A stretch of DNA of 64,000 nucleotides from DAIDKA01 sp035503515 (GTDB taxonomy: Bacteria > Pseudomonadota > Gammaproteobacteria > Steroidobacterales > Steroidobacteraceae): positions 80,882 through 144,881 of the forward strand of contig DATJTJ010000011.1 in NCBI GenBank assembly GCA_035503515.1. Direction: 5' to 3'. A model generated the notes under the pieces. It was given only the letters and a program-made list of their open reading frames with translations, was not told where the DNA came from and ran no database searches. Every line of letters starts with the position of its first letter. Within the stretch, counting starts at the first letter, position 1. A program made the translations under genes and the position numbers. Of the stretch, positions 16,494 through 27,745 are shown one piece after another.

Positions 16494-17138
16494 TCACTCC
16501 TTTGCGCACAGCCGGTAAAGGTTCATGAGCATGCCGGCGGTGGCACCCCAGATGTTGTGCTCGCCCACGGGAATGTCCTTCAGTTCCACCGGCGGCAGTT
16601 CCGGCACGTACTGTCGCATGCGCGGGCGGAAATTGGCGGGGTCGAACAGGAAATTCAGGGGCACCTCGAATGTCTCCTCGACCTCGCGCGGATTGGTCAC
16701 CACCGTGAAGCCGGGGCGTACGAAGGAAATCACCGGGGTCACGCGAAAGCCGGTGCCGATGATGTGATCGGGCAGATAGCCGATCACCGTCACGAACTGC
16801 GGCCCCAGGCCCACCTCTTCCCAGGCCTCGCGCAGCGCGGCCGCAATCGGACTGGCATCCGCCGAGTCGAGCCTGCCGCCGGGAAAGCTGATCTGCCCGG
16901 CGTGATGGCGCAGCGCGGCCGAACGCCGGGTGAAGAGCACGGTGGCTGCAGGTTCACGCAGGATGATCGGCACCAGCACCGCCGCGGGCACCAGCACCGC
17001 GGGGATGAAGCGCTCGAAGGTCTTGCTCGCCTCCGCGGTCAGTCCCGGCAGCACCCAGTCCTCGCGCCCGTGGCGCGGCGTGCTGCCGCGCAGGCGCTCG
17101 GCGATGCGCCGTTGCCAGAACTGAGGGTCCGCGTTCAC
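16494..17138 (-). CDS. NUDIX hydrolase, CoA pyrophosphatase-like (NudL/YeaB group)
   Basis: A 214-residue NUDIX protein. The Nudix box GGRLDSADASPIAAALREAWEEVGL has all the metal-binding positions (split here: GGRLDSADAS, then REAWEEVG). Just before it, FTRRSAALRHHAGQISFPGG matches the extra CoA-specific motif of the NudL/YeaB group (LTxRSxxLRxHxGQxxFPGG), so coenzyme A pyrophosphatase is the best call. The start is GTG at 17138, overlapping the fumC stop (GTGA). It shares an operon with fumC and with mazG, another nucleotide pyrophosphatase. Confidence 0.9.
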   Translation of the reverse strand: MNADPQFWQRRIAERLRGSTPRHGREDWVLPGLTAEASKTFERFIPAVLVPAAVLVPIILREPAATVLFTRRSAALRHHAGQISFPGGRLDSADASPIAAALREAWEEVGLGPQFVTVIGYLPDHIIGTGFRVTPVISFVRPGFTVVTNPREVEETFEVPLNFLFDPANFRPRMRQYVPELPPVELKDIPVGEHNIWGATAGMLMNLYRLCAKE

Positions 17139-18538
17139 CCGCCGCCGCTGGTGCCACCCTTGATGCCGCCGCGGGTCAGCTCCAGGGGATCGAGCAGTTG
17201 GGCCAGCTGATCGGGCTTGAGGTCCGTCATCTTCTGTGCCATCTCGCGGATCGGTTTGCCCTCCGCGTAGGCTTTCTTGGCGATCGCCGCGCCCTTCTCG
17301 TAACCGATGATCGAGTTGAGGGCGGTCACGAGGATGGGATTGCGCTCCAGCGCCTCCTGCAGCCGCCCTTCGTTGACCGTGAAGCCGGCGAGCGCGCGGT
17401 CCGCCAGCGCCTGCAGGACGTTGGACAGCAGCCGGATGCTCTCCAGCAGGTTGTAGGCGATCAGGGGCAGCATGACGTTCAGCTGGAAGTTGCCCGACTG
17501 GCCCCCGATGGTGATGGCGGCATCGTTGCCGATGACCTCGGCGGCGACCATCGCCGCCGCCTCGGGGATCACCGGATTGACCTTCCCCGGCATGATGCTG
17601 CTGCCGGGCTGCAGCGCCGGCAGGGCGATCTCGCCCAGGCCCGCCAGCGGCCCGCTGTTCATCCAGCGCAGGTCATTCGCCATCTTCATCACGCCGACCG
17701 CGATGACCTTGAGCTGTCCGGACAGTTCCACCGCCGCATCCTGGCAGGACAGCGACTCGAAATAATTGCGGCTGGGCACGAAGCCGACGCCGGTGATGGC
17801 CGACAGTTCCGCGCAGAATACGCCGCCGAACTGCGGATGCGCATTGATGCCGGTGCCCACGGCGGTGCCGCCCTGCGCCAGCGCCAGCAGGCGCGGCTCC
17901 GCCGCGCTCAGGCGCGCCTGCGCGTTCTCCATCTGCGTGCGCCAGCCGGACAGCTCCTGGCCCAGCGTGACCGGCATGGCGTCCATCAGGTGCGTGCGGC
18001 CGGTCTTCACCACCCCCGCCAGCTGCTGCTCGCGGGTGCGCAGCACCGCGCACACGTGCGCCAGCGCCGGCTGCAACTGCGCCCGGCTCGCGAGCGCGGC
18101 GCCGACCTGGATCGCCGTCGGGATCACATCGTTGCTGCTCTGGCCCATGTTGACGTCATCGTTCGGGTGCACCGCGCGGCCGAGCCTGGCAGAGGCGAGG
18201 TGCGCGATCACCTCGTTGGCGTTCATGTTGGTGCTGGTGCCGGATCCGGTCTGGAAGATGTCGATGGGGAAATGGGCATCGTGGCGGCCGTCGGCCACTT
18301 CCGCGGCGCACGCGGCGATCGCCCGGGCCACCGCCTCGTCCAGCAGTCCGAGCTTGGCGTTGGCGAGGGCCGCGGCCTGCTTGATCACGCCCAGGGCACG
18401 GATGAAGGCGCGGGGCAGCGGCCGGCCGCTGATGGGAAAGTTCTGCACGGCGCGCTGCGTCTGCGCGCCCCAGAGTGCATCGCTCGGCACCTGCAGTTCG
18501 CCCATGCTGTCTCGTTCGGTACGGAAAGAAGCTGTCAT
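17135..18538 (-). CDS. fumC: Class II fumarate hydratase
   Basis: Iron-independent fumarase of the TCA cycle, about 467 residues. It carries the superfamily signature GSSIMPGKVNPV, the substrate-binding GSGTSTNMNANEVIA and NDDVNMGQSSNDVIPTA, and the TGRTHLMDAMPVTLGQE segment. The ATG at 18538 (MTASFRTERDSMGELQVP) is preferred to a GTG three codons upstream. It heads the fumC-NUDIX-mazG operon and is divergent from purB with 65 bases between; purB is a member of the same lyase superfamily, but with a different reaction. Confidence 0.95.
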   Translation of the reverse strand: MTASFRTERDSMGELQVPSDALWGAQTQRAVQNFPISGRPLPRAFIRALGVIKQAAALANAKLGLLDEAVARAIAACAAEVADGRHDAHFPIDIFQTGSGTSTNMNANEVIAHLASARLGRAVHPNDDVNMGQSSNDVIPTAIQVGAALASRAQLQPALAHVCAVLRTREQQLAGVVKTGRTHLMDAMPVTLGQELSGWRTQMENAQARLSAAEPRLLALAQGGTAVGTGINAHPQFGGVFCAELSAITGVGFVPSRNYFESLSCQDAAVELSGQLKVIAVGVMKMANDLRWMNSGPLAGLGEIALPALQPGSSIMPGKVNPVIPEAAAMVAAEVIGNDAAITIGGQSGNFQLNVMLPLIAYNLLESIRLLSNVLQALADRALAGFTVNEGRLQEALERNPILVTALNSIIGYEKGAAIAKKAYAEGKPIREMAQKMTDLKPDQLAQLLDPLELTRGGIKGGTSGGG

Positions 18539-18603
18539 CAGGAGCACTCCGGCACGGTATCATTCCAAATCCTAACATTCCGTCTTGCCGGATTGCTGCA
18601 CGT

Positions 18604-20010
18604 ATGTCTGCCGACCATCCCCAGTCAGAAGATGGCGCCCTCACCGCATTGTCGCCGCTTGATGGCCGTTACCGTCGGGCCACCGAGCCGCTGCGGGAGC
18701 TGCTGTCCGAATCCGGACTGATCCGCGAACGCATCCGTGTCGAGGCGCGCTGGCTGCTGCATCTGGCGCAGGCCGCCCCGGGGCTTGCGGGCGCGCAGCT
18801 GGCCGCGGGCGTGCGCGCGGCCGCCGAGGGTCTGTCCGAACATCCGCCCGCCGCGGCCGCCGACCGGGTCAAGCGCATCGAGGCGCGCACCAATCACGAT
18901 GTGAAGGCCGTCGAGTACTACGTGCGCGAGGTCCTGCAGGGCGCCGGCGCCACCGGCGCGAACCTCGAACTGGTGCATTTCGGCTGCACCTCCGAGGACA
19001 TCAACAATCTCAGCTACGCGAAACTGCTGGCCGCGGCTCGGATCATCATGCAGGGCGTCGCCGATGAACTCATCCGCGCCCTGGGGACCCTCGCCACACG
19101 CTACGCGGAGCTGCCGATGCTGGCACGCACGCACGGCCAGCCGGCCAGTCCCACGACCCTCGGCAAGGAGTTCGCCAACGTCGTCGCCCGTTTGCGCCGC
19201 GCCCGGCAGCGCCTCGGCCAGGTCGCGATCCTCGGCAAGTGGAACGGTGCGGTCGGCAATTTCAACGCCCATGTCGCGGCCTTGCCCGAACTTGACTGGC
19301 CACGGGTCTCGCAGACCTTCGTCGAGTCCTTAGGCCTCGTCTGCAACGAGTTCACCACGCAGATCGAGCCGCACGACTGGATCGGGGAATACTGCGACGC
19401 ACTGGCCGCGTTCAATGTCATCACCCTGGACCTGTGCCGCGACATCTGGGGCTATGTGTCGCTCGGTTACCTGCGCCAGAAACCGGTGGCCGGCGAGGTG
19501 GGCTCCTCCACCATGCCGCACAAGATCAATCCCATCGACTTCGAAAACGCCGAAGGCAACCTCGGCCTCGCCAATGCGCTGCTGCGGCACTTCGCCGAAA
19601 AGCTTCCCGTGTCGCGCTGGCAGCGGGACCTCACCGACTCCACGGTGCTGCGCAACATCGGGGTCGCCCTCGGGCATACCCTGATCGCCTGGCGTTCGGC
19701 GCTGCGCGGTCTTGCGAAGCTCGATGCCGACCCGCAGACCATCCGCACCGATGTGGACGGAGCCTGGGAAGTATTGGGCGAGGCCGTGCAGACGGTGCTG
19801 CGCGCGCAGGGCGTGCCCGACGGCTACGAGCTGCTGAAGGATTTCACGCGCGGCCGCGCCATCGATGGCGCCGCCCTCGCCGCCTTCATCGACACCCTGC
19901 CGATCGAGGCCGCGCACAAGGCCCGACTGCACAAGCTCACGCCTCAGGATTATGTCGGGTTGGCGGCAGGTCTCACCCGTAAAGTCCTGGAAGCACGCAT
20001 TATTGAGTGA
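18604..20010 (+). CDS. purB: Adenylosuccinate lyase
   Basis: Acts twice in purine synthesis: on SAICAR and on adenylosuccinate, releasing fumarate each time. The 468-residue protein begins MSADHPQSEDGALTALSPLDGRY, matching the E. coli type that starts ALTAVSPVDGRY, and has KAVEYYVREVL, HFGCTSEDINNLSYA, ARTHGQPASPTTLGKE and the signature GSSTMPHKINPIDFENAEGN. The start is ATG at 18604; an upstream in-frame extension overlaps the fumC region and is not supported. In E. coli it lies near mnmA and nudJ; here too they are downstream neighbours. Confidence 0.96.
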   Translation: MSADHPQSEDGALTALSPLDGRYRRATEPLRELLSESGLIRERIRVEARWLLHLAQAAPGLAGAQLAAGVRAAAEGLSEHPPAAAADRVKRIEARTNHDVKAVEYYVREVLQGAGATGANLELVHFGCTSEDINNLSYAKLLAAARIIMQGVADELIRALGTLATRYAELPMLARTHGQPASPTTLGKEFANVVARLRRARQRLGQVAILGKWNGAVGNFNAHVAALPELDWPRVSQTFVESLGLVCNEFTTQIEPHDWIGEYCDALAAFNVITLDLCRDIWGYVSLGYLRQKPVAGEVGSSTMPHKINPIDFENAEGNLGLANALLRHFAEKLPVSRWQRDLTDSTVLRNIGVALGHTLIAWRSALRGLAKLDADPQTIRTDVDGAWEVLGEAVQTVLRAQGVPDGYELLKDFTRGRAIDGAALAAFIDTLPIEAAHKARLHKLTPQDYVGLAAGLTRKVLEARIIE

Positions 20011-20145
20011 TCTGCGCCACGGATTTGGCCGGAGGCGCCCGCGGTACTGCATGAAAGCGTGACTCGATCGACAATTAACCGCAACGCCACTTCCTAAGAT
20101 CGCTGCAGCCTGCTGATTTCGCAGGCGCTTTCGGGCGGTCCAAAC

Positions 20146-20745
20146 GTGGAAGTCTCCGGGGATGCAGACGATGCGGGAGTGCTTGCGCCGCTGGCGCACG
20201 CCCGCTTCACGCCTGAACGCTCCTCCGGCGTGATCTCCCTCGCCACGCCCCAGCGCAGCATCGAGCCGATGTCGGTCATCACCAGCATCCCCGAGGCGCG
20301 CATCGCGGTGGACACCGCCGCGGCCTGCGCCCAGCGCATGCTCTCCATCTACACCCAGGATCTCGAGCCCGAACTCTACGACCAGACCCCGTTCCTGGAG
20401 ATCATCAAGAGCTTCGTGCTGGCCCGCAGCTTCGCCAAGGTGCGCGTGCTGCTGGTGGATCCGACCCGCGTGATGACCGACACCAACCGCTTCATCGCCA
20501 TGGGCCGCCGCCTCTCGACCTACATCGACATCCGGTACGTCGCCGGTCACATGCCGCAGCCGCGCTCCTGTGCCTATCTCATTGCCGATGAGCGCGCCAT
20601 CGTCTACCGGCTGCGCGCGGACACCTGGGACGGCATTGCCGATTTCAACAATCCGGCCGTCGCGCGGCTGCATCTGGCCGAGTTCGACAGTGTCTGGAAC
20701 GCCAGCGCGCCGGAGCGCGCGCTGCGGGTCGCGCGCCACAGCTGA
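20146..20745 (+). CDS. Conserved-looking protein of unknown function (DUF7931-like)
   Basis: A 199-residue soluble protein. The first 40 residues are variable-looking; from MSVITSIPEARIAVDTAAACAQRMLSIYTQ on it looks like a compact alpha/beta domain (LEIIKSFVLARSFAKVRVLLVDP, RFIAMGRRLSTYIDIRYVAG, AYLIADERAIVYRL, FDSVWNAS). The pattern resembles the phospholipase D-like fold of proteins named DUF7931 that often accompany GNAT acetyltransferases; this is from memory and unproven. It starts at GTG 20146, with an alternative ATG at 20269. It lies between purB and nudJ-mnmA. Confidence 0.6.
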   Translation: MEVSGDADDAGVLAPLAHARFTPERSSGVISLATPQRSIEPMSVITSIPEARIAVDTAAACAQRMLSIYTQDLEPELYDQTPFLEIIKSFVLARSFAKVRVLLVDPTRVMTDTNRFIAMGRRLSTYIDIRYVAGHMPQPRSCAYLIADERAIVYRLRADTWDGIADFNNPAVARLHLAEFDSVWNASAPERALRVARHS

Positions 20746-20768
20746 AGCGTCGCCCGCGGCCGGATGGC

Positions 20769-20774
20769 TATAAT
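20769..20774 (+). promoter_or_regulatory. -10 element TATAAT before nudJ
   Basis: A perfect TATAAT ends 8 bases before the nudJ ATG at 20783. No good -35 is seen at 16-19 bases, and there is no Shine-Dalgarno sequence between the element and the ATG. If used, the transcript would start at or next to the ATG, giving a leaderless mRNA for nudJ-mnmA. Confidence 0.45.
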
Positions 20775-20782
20775 GCCCGGCC

Positions 20783-21268
20783 ATGCCCCTGCCCCCGGAT
20801 GTCACCGTCGCCGCCCTCGCCGAAAGGCAGGGCCGGTTCCTGCTGGTCGAGGAACGCATCGCCCGCCGTCTGGTGTTCAACCAGCCCGCGGGCCACGTCG
20901 AGCGCGGTGAAACCCTGCTGCAGGCCGTCGCACGCGAAACCCGCGAGGAGACGGCCTGGCGGTTCACCAGCGAATCCTTCCTCGGTGCCTACCTGTGGCG
21001 GCATCCCGGCACCGGCCGGGCCTCGCTGCGGTTTGCCTTCATCGGCAGCGTCGCGGACCACGATGCCCGGCAGCCCCTGGATCACGGCATCCTGCGCACG
21101 CACTGGCTCACCCGCGCCGAGATCCTCGGTCACGGCCCGCGGCTGCGCAGCCCGCTGGTGCTGCGCTGTATCGATGACTACCTTGCCGGCCAGCGCCAGT
21201 CGCTGACCCAGGTCGGGCATCTCGACCTGCATGCTGCCCGGGACGTCCCGGCGGTCGAAGTGGCGTGA
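20783..21268 (+). CDS. nudJ: NUDIX phosphatase, NudJ-like
   Basis: A 161-residue NUDIX hydrolase; E. coli NudJ removes phosphate from thiamine pyrophosphate and nucleoside di- and triphosphates. The Nudix box is visible as GHVERGETLLQAVARETREETAW, preceded by FNQPAG as in NudJ. The call rests on this and on the position: its TGA overlaps the GTG start of mnmA (GTGA), the same pairing as nudJ-mnmA in E. coli. ATG at 20783 lies right behind a TATAAT box. Confidence 0.88.
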   Translation: MPLPPDVTVAALAERQGRFLLVEERIARRLVFNQPAGHVERGETLLQAVARETREETAWRFTSESFLGAYLWRHPGTGRASLRFAFIGSVADHDARQPLDHGILRTHWLTRAEILGHGPRLRSPLVLRCIDDYLAGQRQSLTQVGHLDLHAARDVPAVEVA

Positions 21269-22329
21269 GCGATCCGGTCATCGTCGGCCTTTCCGGCGGC
21301 GTCGACTCGGCGGTCGCGGCGCTGCTGCTCGTGGAGCAGGGCTATGAGGTGCAGGGCCTGTTCATGAGCAACTGGGACGAAGAGGACGCCTACTGCACCC
21401 AGGCCCAGGACTACCAGGACGCACGCGCCGTGGCGCGGGTGCTCGGCATTCCGCTGCACCGGGCGAGCTTCGCCGCCGACTACCGCGCGCGGGTGTTCGA
21501 GTACTTCCTGGCCGAGCATCGCGCCGGCCGCACCCCGAACCCGGACGTGCTGTGCAATCGTGAAGTGAAGTTCGGCGTAGGCCTGCGCCATGCGCGGCGC
21601 CTGGGTGCCCGCTTTTTCGCCACCGGCCATTACGCACGCCTGCGCCACGGGCACGGCGGCGTGCAGCTGCTCAAGGCCATCGATGCGGTCAAGGACCAGA
21701 CCTATTTCCTGCATGCCGTGCACGCCTGCGACCTGCAGCAGGCGCTGATGCCGGTGGGCGACTACACCAAGGCCGAAGTGCGCGAACGGGCGCGCGCGGC
21801 CAACCTGCCCGTGTTCGACAAGCCCGACAGCACCGGCATCTGTTTCATCGGCGAGCGGCCGTTCCGGGAGTTCCTGCGCAAGTACATTGCAGAAGTCCCC
21901 GGGCCCATCGAGACGCCGGACGGCGAATGCCTGGGCACGCACTGCGGTCTGGCGTTCTACACGCTCGGCCAGCGGGGCGGAATCGGCCTCGGCGGGCGCC
22001 ACGACAGTGACGCCCTGCCCTGGTACGTCGCGGCGAAGGACGCGGCGCGCAATGCGCTGATCGTGGTGCAGGGACATGATCATCCGCGGCTGCACGCGCG
22101 CGGGCTGCTGTGTACGGACCTGCACTGGCTCACGGCCCCGCCGGAGGCGCCGCTGCGCTGCACGGTGCGGGTCCGTCACCGGCACACCGACCAGCCGGCG
22201 CTGCTGCAGCCGGGCGCGGACGGTACCGCGCGTGTGCTGTTCGATGAACCCCAGCGCGCCCTTACCCCGGGCCAGTTCGCGGTCGCCTATCAGGGTGACC
22301 TGTGCCTCGGGGGCGGGACCATTGCCTGA
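21265..22329 (+). CDS. mnmA: tRNA-specific 2-thiouridylase
   Basis: Forms 2-thiouridine at position 34 of tRNA for Lys, Glu and Gln, using sulfur relayed from IscS/TusE. The PP-loop GLSGGVDSAVAALLL is at the N-terminus, FMSNWDEEDAYCTQAQDYQDA follows, the first catalytic Cys lies in TPNPDVLCNREVKF, the second in DSTGICFIGERPFREFL, and GHYAR and DQTYFL complete the pattern. Length (354) is normal. It begins with GTG at 21265, coupled to nudJ, and ends two bases before the convergent LysR gene. Confidence 0.96.
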   Translation: MSDPVIVGLSGGVDSAVAALLLVEQGYEVQGLFMSNWDEEDAYCTQAQDYQDARAVARVLGIPLHRASFAADYRARVFEYFLAEHRAGRTPNPDVLCNREVKFGVGLRHARRLGARFFATGHYARLRHGHGGVQLLKAIDAVKDQTYFLHAVHACDLQQALMPVGDYTKAEVRERARAANLPVFDKPDSTGICFIGERPFREFLRKYIAEVPGPIETPDGECLGTHCGLAFYTLGQRGGIGLGGRHDSDALPWYVAAKDAARNALIVVQGHDHPRLHARGLLCTDLHWLTAPPEAPLRCTVRVRHRHTDQPALLQPGADGTARVLFDEPQRALTPGQFAVAYQGDLCLGGGTIA

Positions 22330-22331
22330 AC

Positions 22332-23252
22332 TCAGGTGCGGGACCGCGGCGCGCGCGTCCTGAATCGTGACCGGCGCTCCAGCAGCAGCTCGTAGAGGTT
22401 GCGGGCGGCGGGCGAGAGCACCGCGCCCTTGCGGGTGAGCAGATTGAAGGTCCTGGAAACCGACGGGGCGATGAGATCGATCACCCGCAGGCTGGGATAA
22501 GCGCCGTCCTGCATCGCCAGCCGCGGGACGACCGCGATCCCGACGCCCTGCGCGACCAGCCCCACGGCGGTGGAACTGCGCTGCACCTCGTAGAAGATCT
22601 CCAGGGACTGATGCTCGGCGCCCAGGGACTGCTCCAGCAGCGACTCGTTGCTGCTGCTGGCGCCCGGAAATATGAGCCGGTGGCCCTTCAGCTGCTGCCA
22701 GGCCACGCGGCGGTTGTCCGCCAGCGGATGATCCCGGCGACAGACCAGCACGAAGCTGTCCTGCAGCAGCGGCGTGCTGTCGAGGTCCGCGTGACCCAGC
22801 CGGGCCACGTTGATGCCAAACTCGGCTTCGCGGCTCAGCACCGCTTCGGCCACTGCCGAGGAGGCATGGTCGAGCAGGCGGATGCGGTTGTCCGGGAAGC
22901 GCGCGGCGTATTCGCGCAGCACCTCCGGCAGGTAGTGCACGCCCATGGTGGGCACGCAGGCGAGGGTCACGTCCCCGCGCATGGCCTTGCCGGTCTCGCG
23001 GATCTCGTTCAGGGAGGCGGCAAGTTCGGACAGCAGACGGCGCGCCTGGGGCAGGAATCCTTCCCCGGAGCGGGACAGGGCCACCGTGCGCGTGGTGCGC
23101 TCGACCAGTCGCACGCCCAAGTTGGTTTCCAGGTTCTTCAGCCTGCGGCTGAGGGCCGTCTGGGTGATGCCGAGGGCCGCGGCGGCCCGGTTGAAGGCCC
23201 CGTTCTCCGCGATGGAGACGAAGGCCTGCACGCCGAGGGTGTCGATTTTCAT
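22332..23252 (-). CDS. LysR-family transcriptional regulator
   Basis: A 306-residue LysR protein: the N-terminal helix-turn-helix is in FVSIAENGAFNRAAAALGITQTALSRRLKNLE (residues about 10-41), followed by a periplasmic-binding-type effector domain with GDVTLACVPTMGVHYLPEVLREY and SSTAVGLVAQGVGIAVVPR. It is divergent from acnA with about 100 AT-richer bases between, the classic arrangement for control of the neighbour and of itself. The effector is not evident. Start ATG at 23252 overlaps an inverted repeat. Confidence 0.92.
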   Translation of the reverse strand: MKIDTLGVQAFVSIAENGAFNRAAAALGITQTALSRRLKNLETNLGVRLVERTTRTVALSRSGEGFLPQARRLLSELAASLNEIRETGKAMRGDVTLACVPTMGVHYLPEVLREYAARFPDNRIRLLDHASSAVAEAVLSREAEFGINVARLGHADLDSTPLLQDSFVLVCRRDHPLADNRRVAWQQLKGHRLIFPGASSSNESLLEQSLGAEHQSLEIFYEVQRSSTAVGLVAQGVGIAVVPRLAMQDGAYPSLRVIDLIAPSVSRTFNLLTRKGAVLSPAARNLYELLLERRSRFRTRAPRSRT

Positions 23253-23265
23253 GCAGCAAATGCAT
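23251..23265. promoter_or_regulatory. Inverted repeat at the LysR gene start, possible operator
   Basis: ATGCA-GCAAA-TGCAT is a perfect 5-bp inverted repeat that touches the LysR start codon and stands 90 bases before acnA. The bases after it, up to about 23295, are clearly AT-rich for this genome and probably contain the divergent promoters. It could be the regulator's binding site. Confidence 0.4.
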
Positions 23266-23355
23266 CAATAATGTATTTAATGTCATTTTACTCCCTACCG
23301 CGCCGGACGCAAAATACCGCCCGCGCCATCCCAGTGTCCGGATCCGGAGAAACCC

Positions 23356-26046
<2,691 letters not shown>

Positions 26047-26068
26047 GGCAACGCGGGCCGGCGGCGAG

Positions 26069-26725
26069 ATGCGGCTGGTCGTCTTCGATCTGGACGGTAC
26101 GCTCACGTACCGGGACACGCTGTGGCCCTATGTCTGGGGCTACCTCAACCGCGCGCACCGCAACCGGCTGCGCGTCGTGGGCGTGATCCCGACGCTGATC
26201 GCCTTCGGCGCAGGCGCGGCGGATCATGGCGATGTGAAGTCGGCCTTCATCCGCAGCACCCTGCGCGGCACGCCGCGCGAGCAGCTCGCGCGCTGGACCG
26301 GGGAGTTCGTGCCCTGGATCGTGAGCGAGGGCTGCAGCCCCGGGGCCCTACACGCGCTGCGCGGCCATCGCGAGGCCGCGGACCATCTGGTCCTGATGAG
26401 CGCGAGCACCGATCTGTACGTACCGCAGGTCGGACAGGCGCTGGGGTTCCACGAGGTGATCTGCACGGGCGTCGCCTTCGATGGGGCCGGGCGGCTGGAG
26501 GGCACCCTCACCACCCCCAACCGCCGGGGACTGGAGAAGGCGCGCTGCTTTGCAGCCCTGCAGCGCCGCCACCCCGACCTCAAGACCGTGGCCTATGGCA
26601 ATGCGGGCAGCGATCTTGCGCACCTGAAGCTTGCGGATGAGCCGCGGCTGGTGAACGCCTCGCGGGCGACCGCCCGGCAGGCGCGGCGCATGGGCATTGT
26701 GCCCTTTGCGACGTGGAACGGATGA
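26069..26725 (+). CDS. HAD-superfamily subfamily IB phosphatase
   Basis: A 218-residue phosphatase-like protein of the SerB-related IB group. The first HAD motif is FDLDGTLTYRDT with the nucleophile Asp and the acid/base Asp; motif II is LVLMSAST; motif III/IV is seen as GLEKARCF and AYGNAGSDLAHLKLADEP. Its cap is small and mostly helical. Members of this group act on phosphoserine or other small phosphate esters, but the substrate here cannot be told. It is 22 bases behind acnA and 57 before msrP. Confidence 0.82.
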   Translation: MRLVVFDLDGTLTYRDTLWPYVWGYLNRAHRNRLRVVGVIPTLIAFGAGAADHGDVKSAFIRSTLRGTPREQLARWTGEFVPWIVSEGCSPGALHALRGHREAADHLVLMSASTDLYVPQVGQALGFHEVICTGVAFDGAGRLEGTLTTPNRRGLEKARCFAALQRRHPDLKTVAYGNAGSDLAHLKLADEPRLVNASRATARQARRMGIVPFATWNG

Positions 26726-26782
26726 GGCAAGCGTGCAATATTGGGGCCTGAAGGACGGTCCAGTAGCCAAAGCGGAGTTGCC

Positions 26783-27745
26783 ATGAGACGCCATCAGCCC
26801 AATCGCATCCTGCCTTCGGAAATCACCCCCGAGGCGACCTATCTGAACCGTCGCGACCTGCTCGCGGGCGCCGTCGCGAGCGGCATCCTCTCCGCCACGG
26901 CTCTGCCCGCGCTTCCCGTCGTGGCGGCCGAGGCGCCCGCCGGCCACTTCAACTTCACACGCAATGCCAAGTATTCGGTGTCCCTGGAGCCCACCAGCTA
27001 CAAGGACATCACGCATTACAACAACTTCTATGAATTCGGCACCGGCAAGGAAGACCCCGCGGCGAACGCGGGAACGCTGCGGCCGCGTCCCTGGAGCGTC
27101 GCCGTCGAGGGGGAATGCGAGACCAAGGGCACCTTCGGGTTCGACGATCTGATCAAGGGGCTGCCGCTCGAGGAGCGGGTGTACCGCTTCCGCTGCGTCG
27201 AGGCCTGGTCCATGGTGGTGCCGTGGCTGGGCTTCCAGCTCTCGGGCCTGATCCAGAAGCTCAAGCCCACCAGCAAGGCAAAGTACGTCCAGTTCGTGAC
27301 GCTGATGGACCCCAAGCAGATGCCCGGCGAAGCAACGGACGTGCTGAACTGGCCCTACGTGGAAGGCCTGCGCATGGATGAGGCCATGAACCCGCTCACG
27401 CTCATGGCGATCGGGCTGTATGGCCGGGCCCTCCCCAACCAGGACGGCGCGCCCCTGCGGCTGGTCGTGCCCTGGAAGTACGGCTTCAAGGGCATCAAGT
27501 CGATCGTGAAGATTGCCTTCGTGGAAAACCAGCCCCGCAACACCTGGAACATCGCCGCGCCCAACGAGTACGGGTTCTACGCCAACGTCAATCCGCACGT
27601 CGATCATCCGCGCTGGAGCCAGGCGACGGAGCGGCCGATCGGCAAGGGACTGTTCGCGAAGAACCAGCCGACGCTGATGTTCAACGGCTACGAGAACGAG
27701 GTCGGCTATCTCTACAAGGGCATGGACCTGCGCCGGAACTTCTGA
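26783..27745 (+). CDS. msrP: Protein-methionine-sulfoxide reductase, catalytic subunit
   Basis: Periplasmic molybdopterin enzyme that repairs oxidised methionine in envelope proteins, with electrons from MsrQ. The Tat-type signal NRRDLLAGAVASGILSATALP starts near residue 22 of the 320-residue protein. The molybdenum-binding Cys lies in YRFRCVEAWSMVVPW. DITHYNNFYEFG and WKYGFKGIKSIVKI are also family hallmarks. The ATG at 26783 (MRRHQPNRILPSE) with GGAG 5 bases upstream is preferred over an earlier in-frame start. It overlaps msrQ by TGATG. Confidence 0.95.
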   Translation: MRRHQPNRILPSEITPEATYLNRRDLLAGAVASGILSATALPALPVVAAEAPAGHFNFTRNAKYSVSLEPTSYKDITHYNNFYEFGTGKEDPAANAGTLRPRPWSVAVEGECETKGTFGFDDLIKGLPLEERVYRFRCVEAWSMVVPWLGFQLSGLIQKLKPTSKAKYVQFVTLMDPKQMPGEATDVLNWPYVEGLRMDEAMNPLTLMAIGLYGRALPNQDGAPLRLVVPWKYGFKGIKSIVKIAFVENQPRNTWNIAAPNEYGFYANVNPHVDHPRWSQATERPIGKGLFAKNQPTLMFNGYENEVGYLYKGMDLRRNF

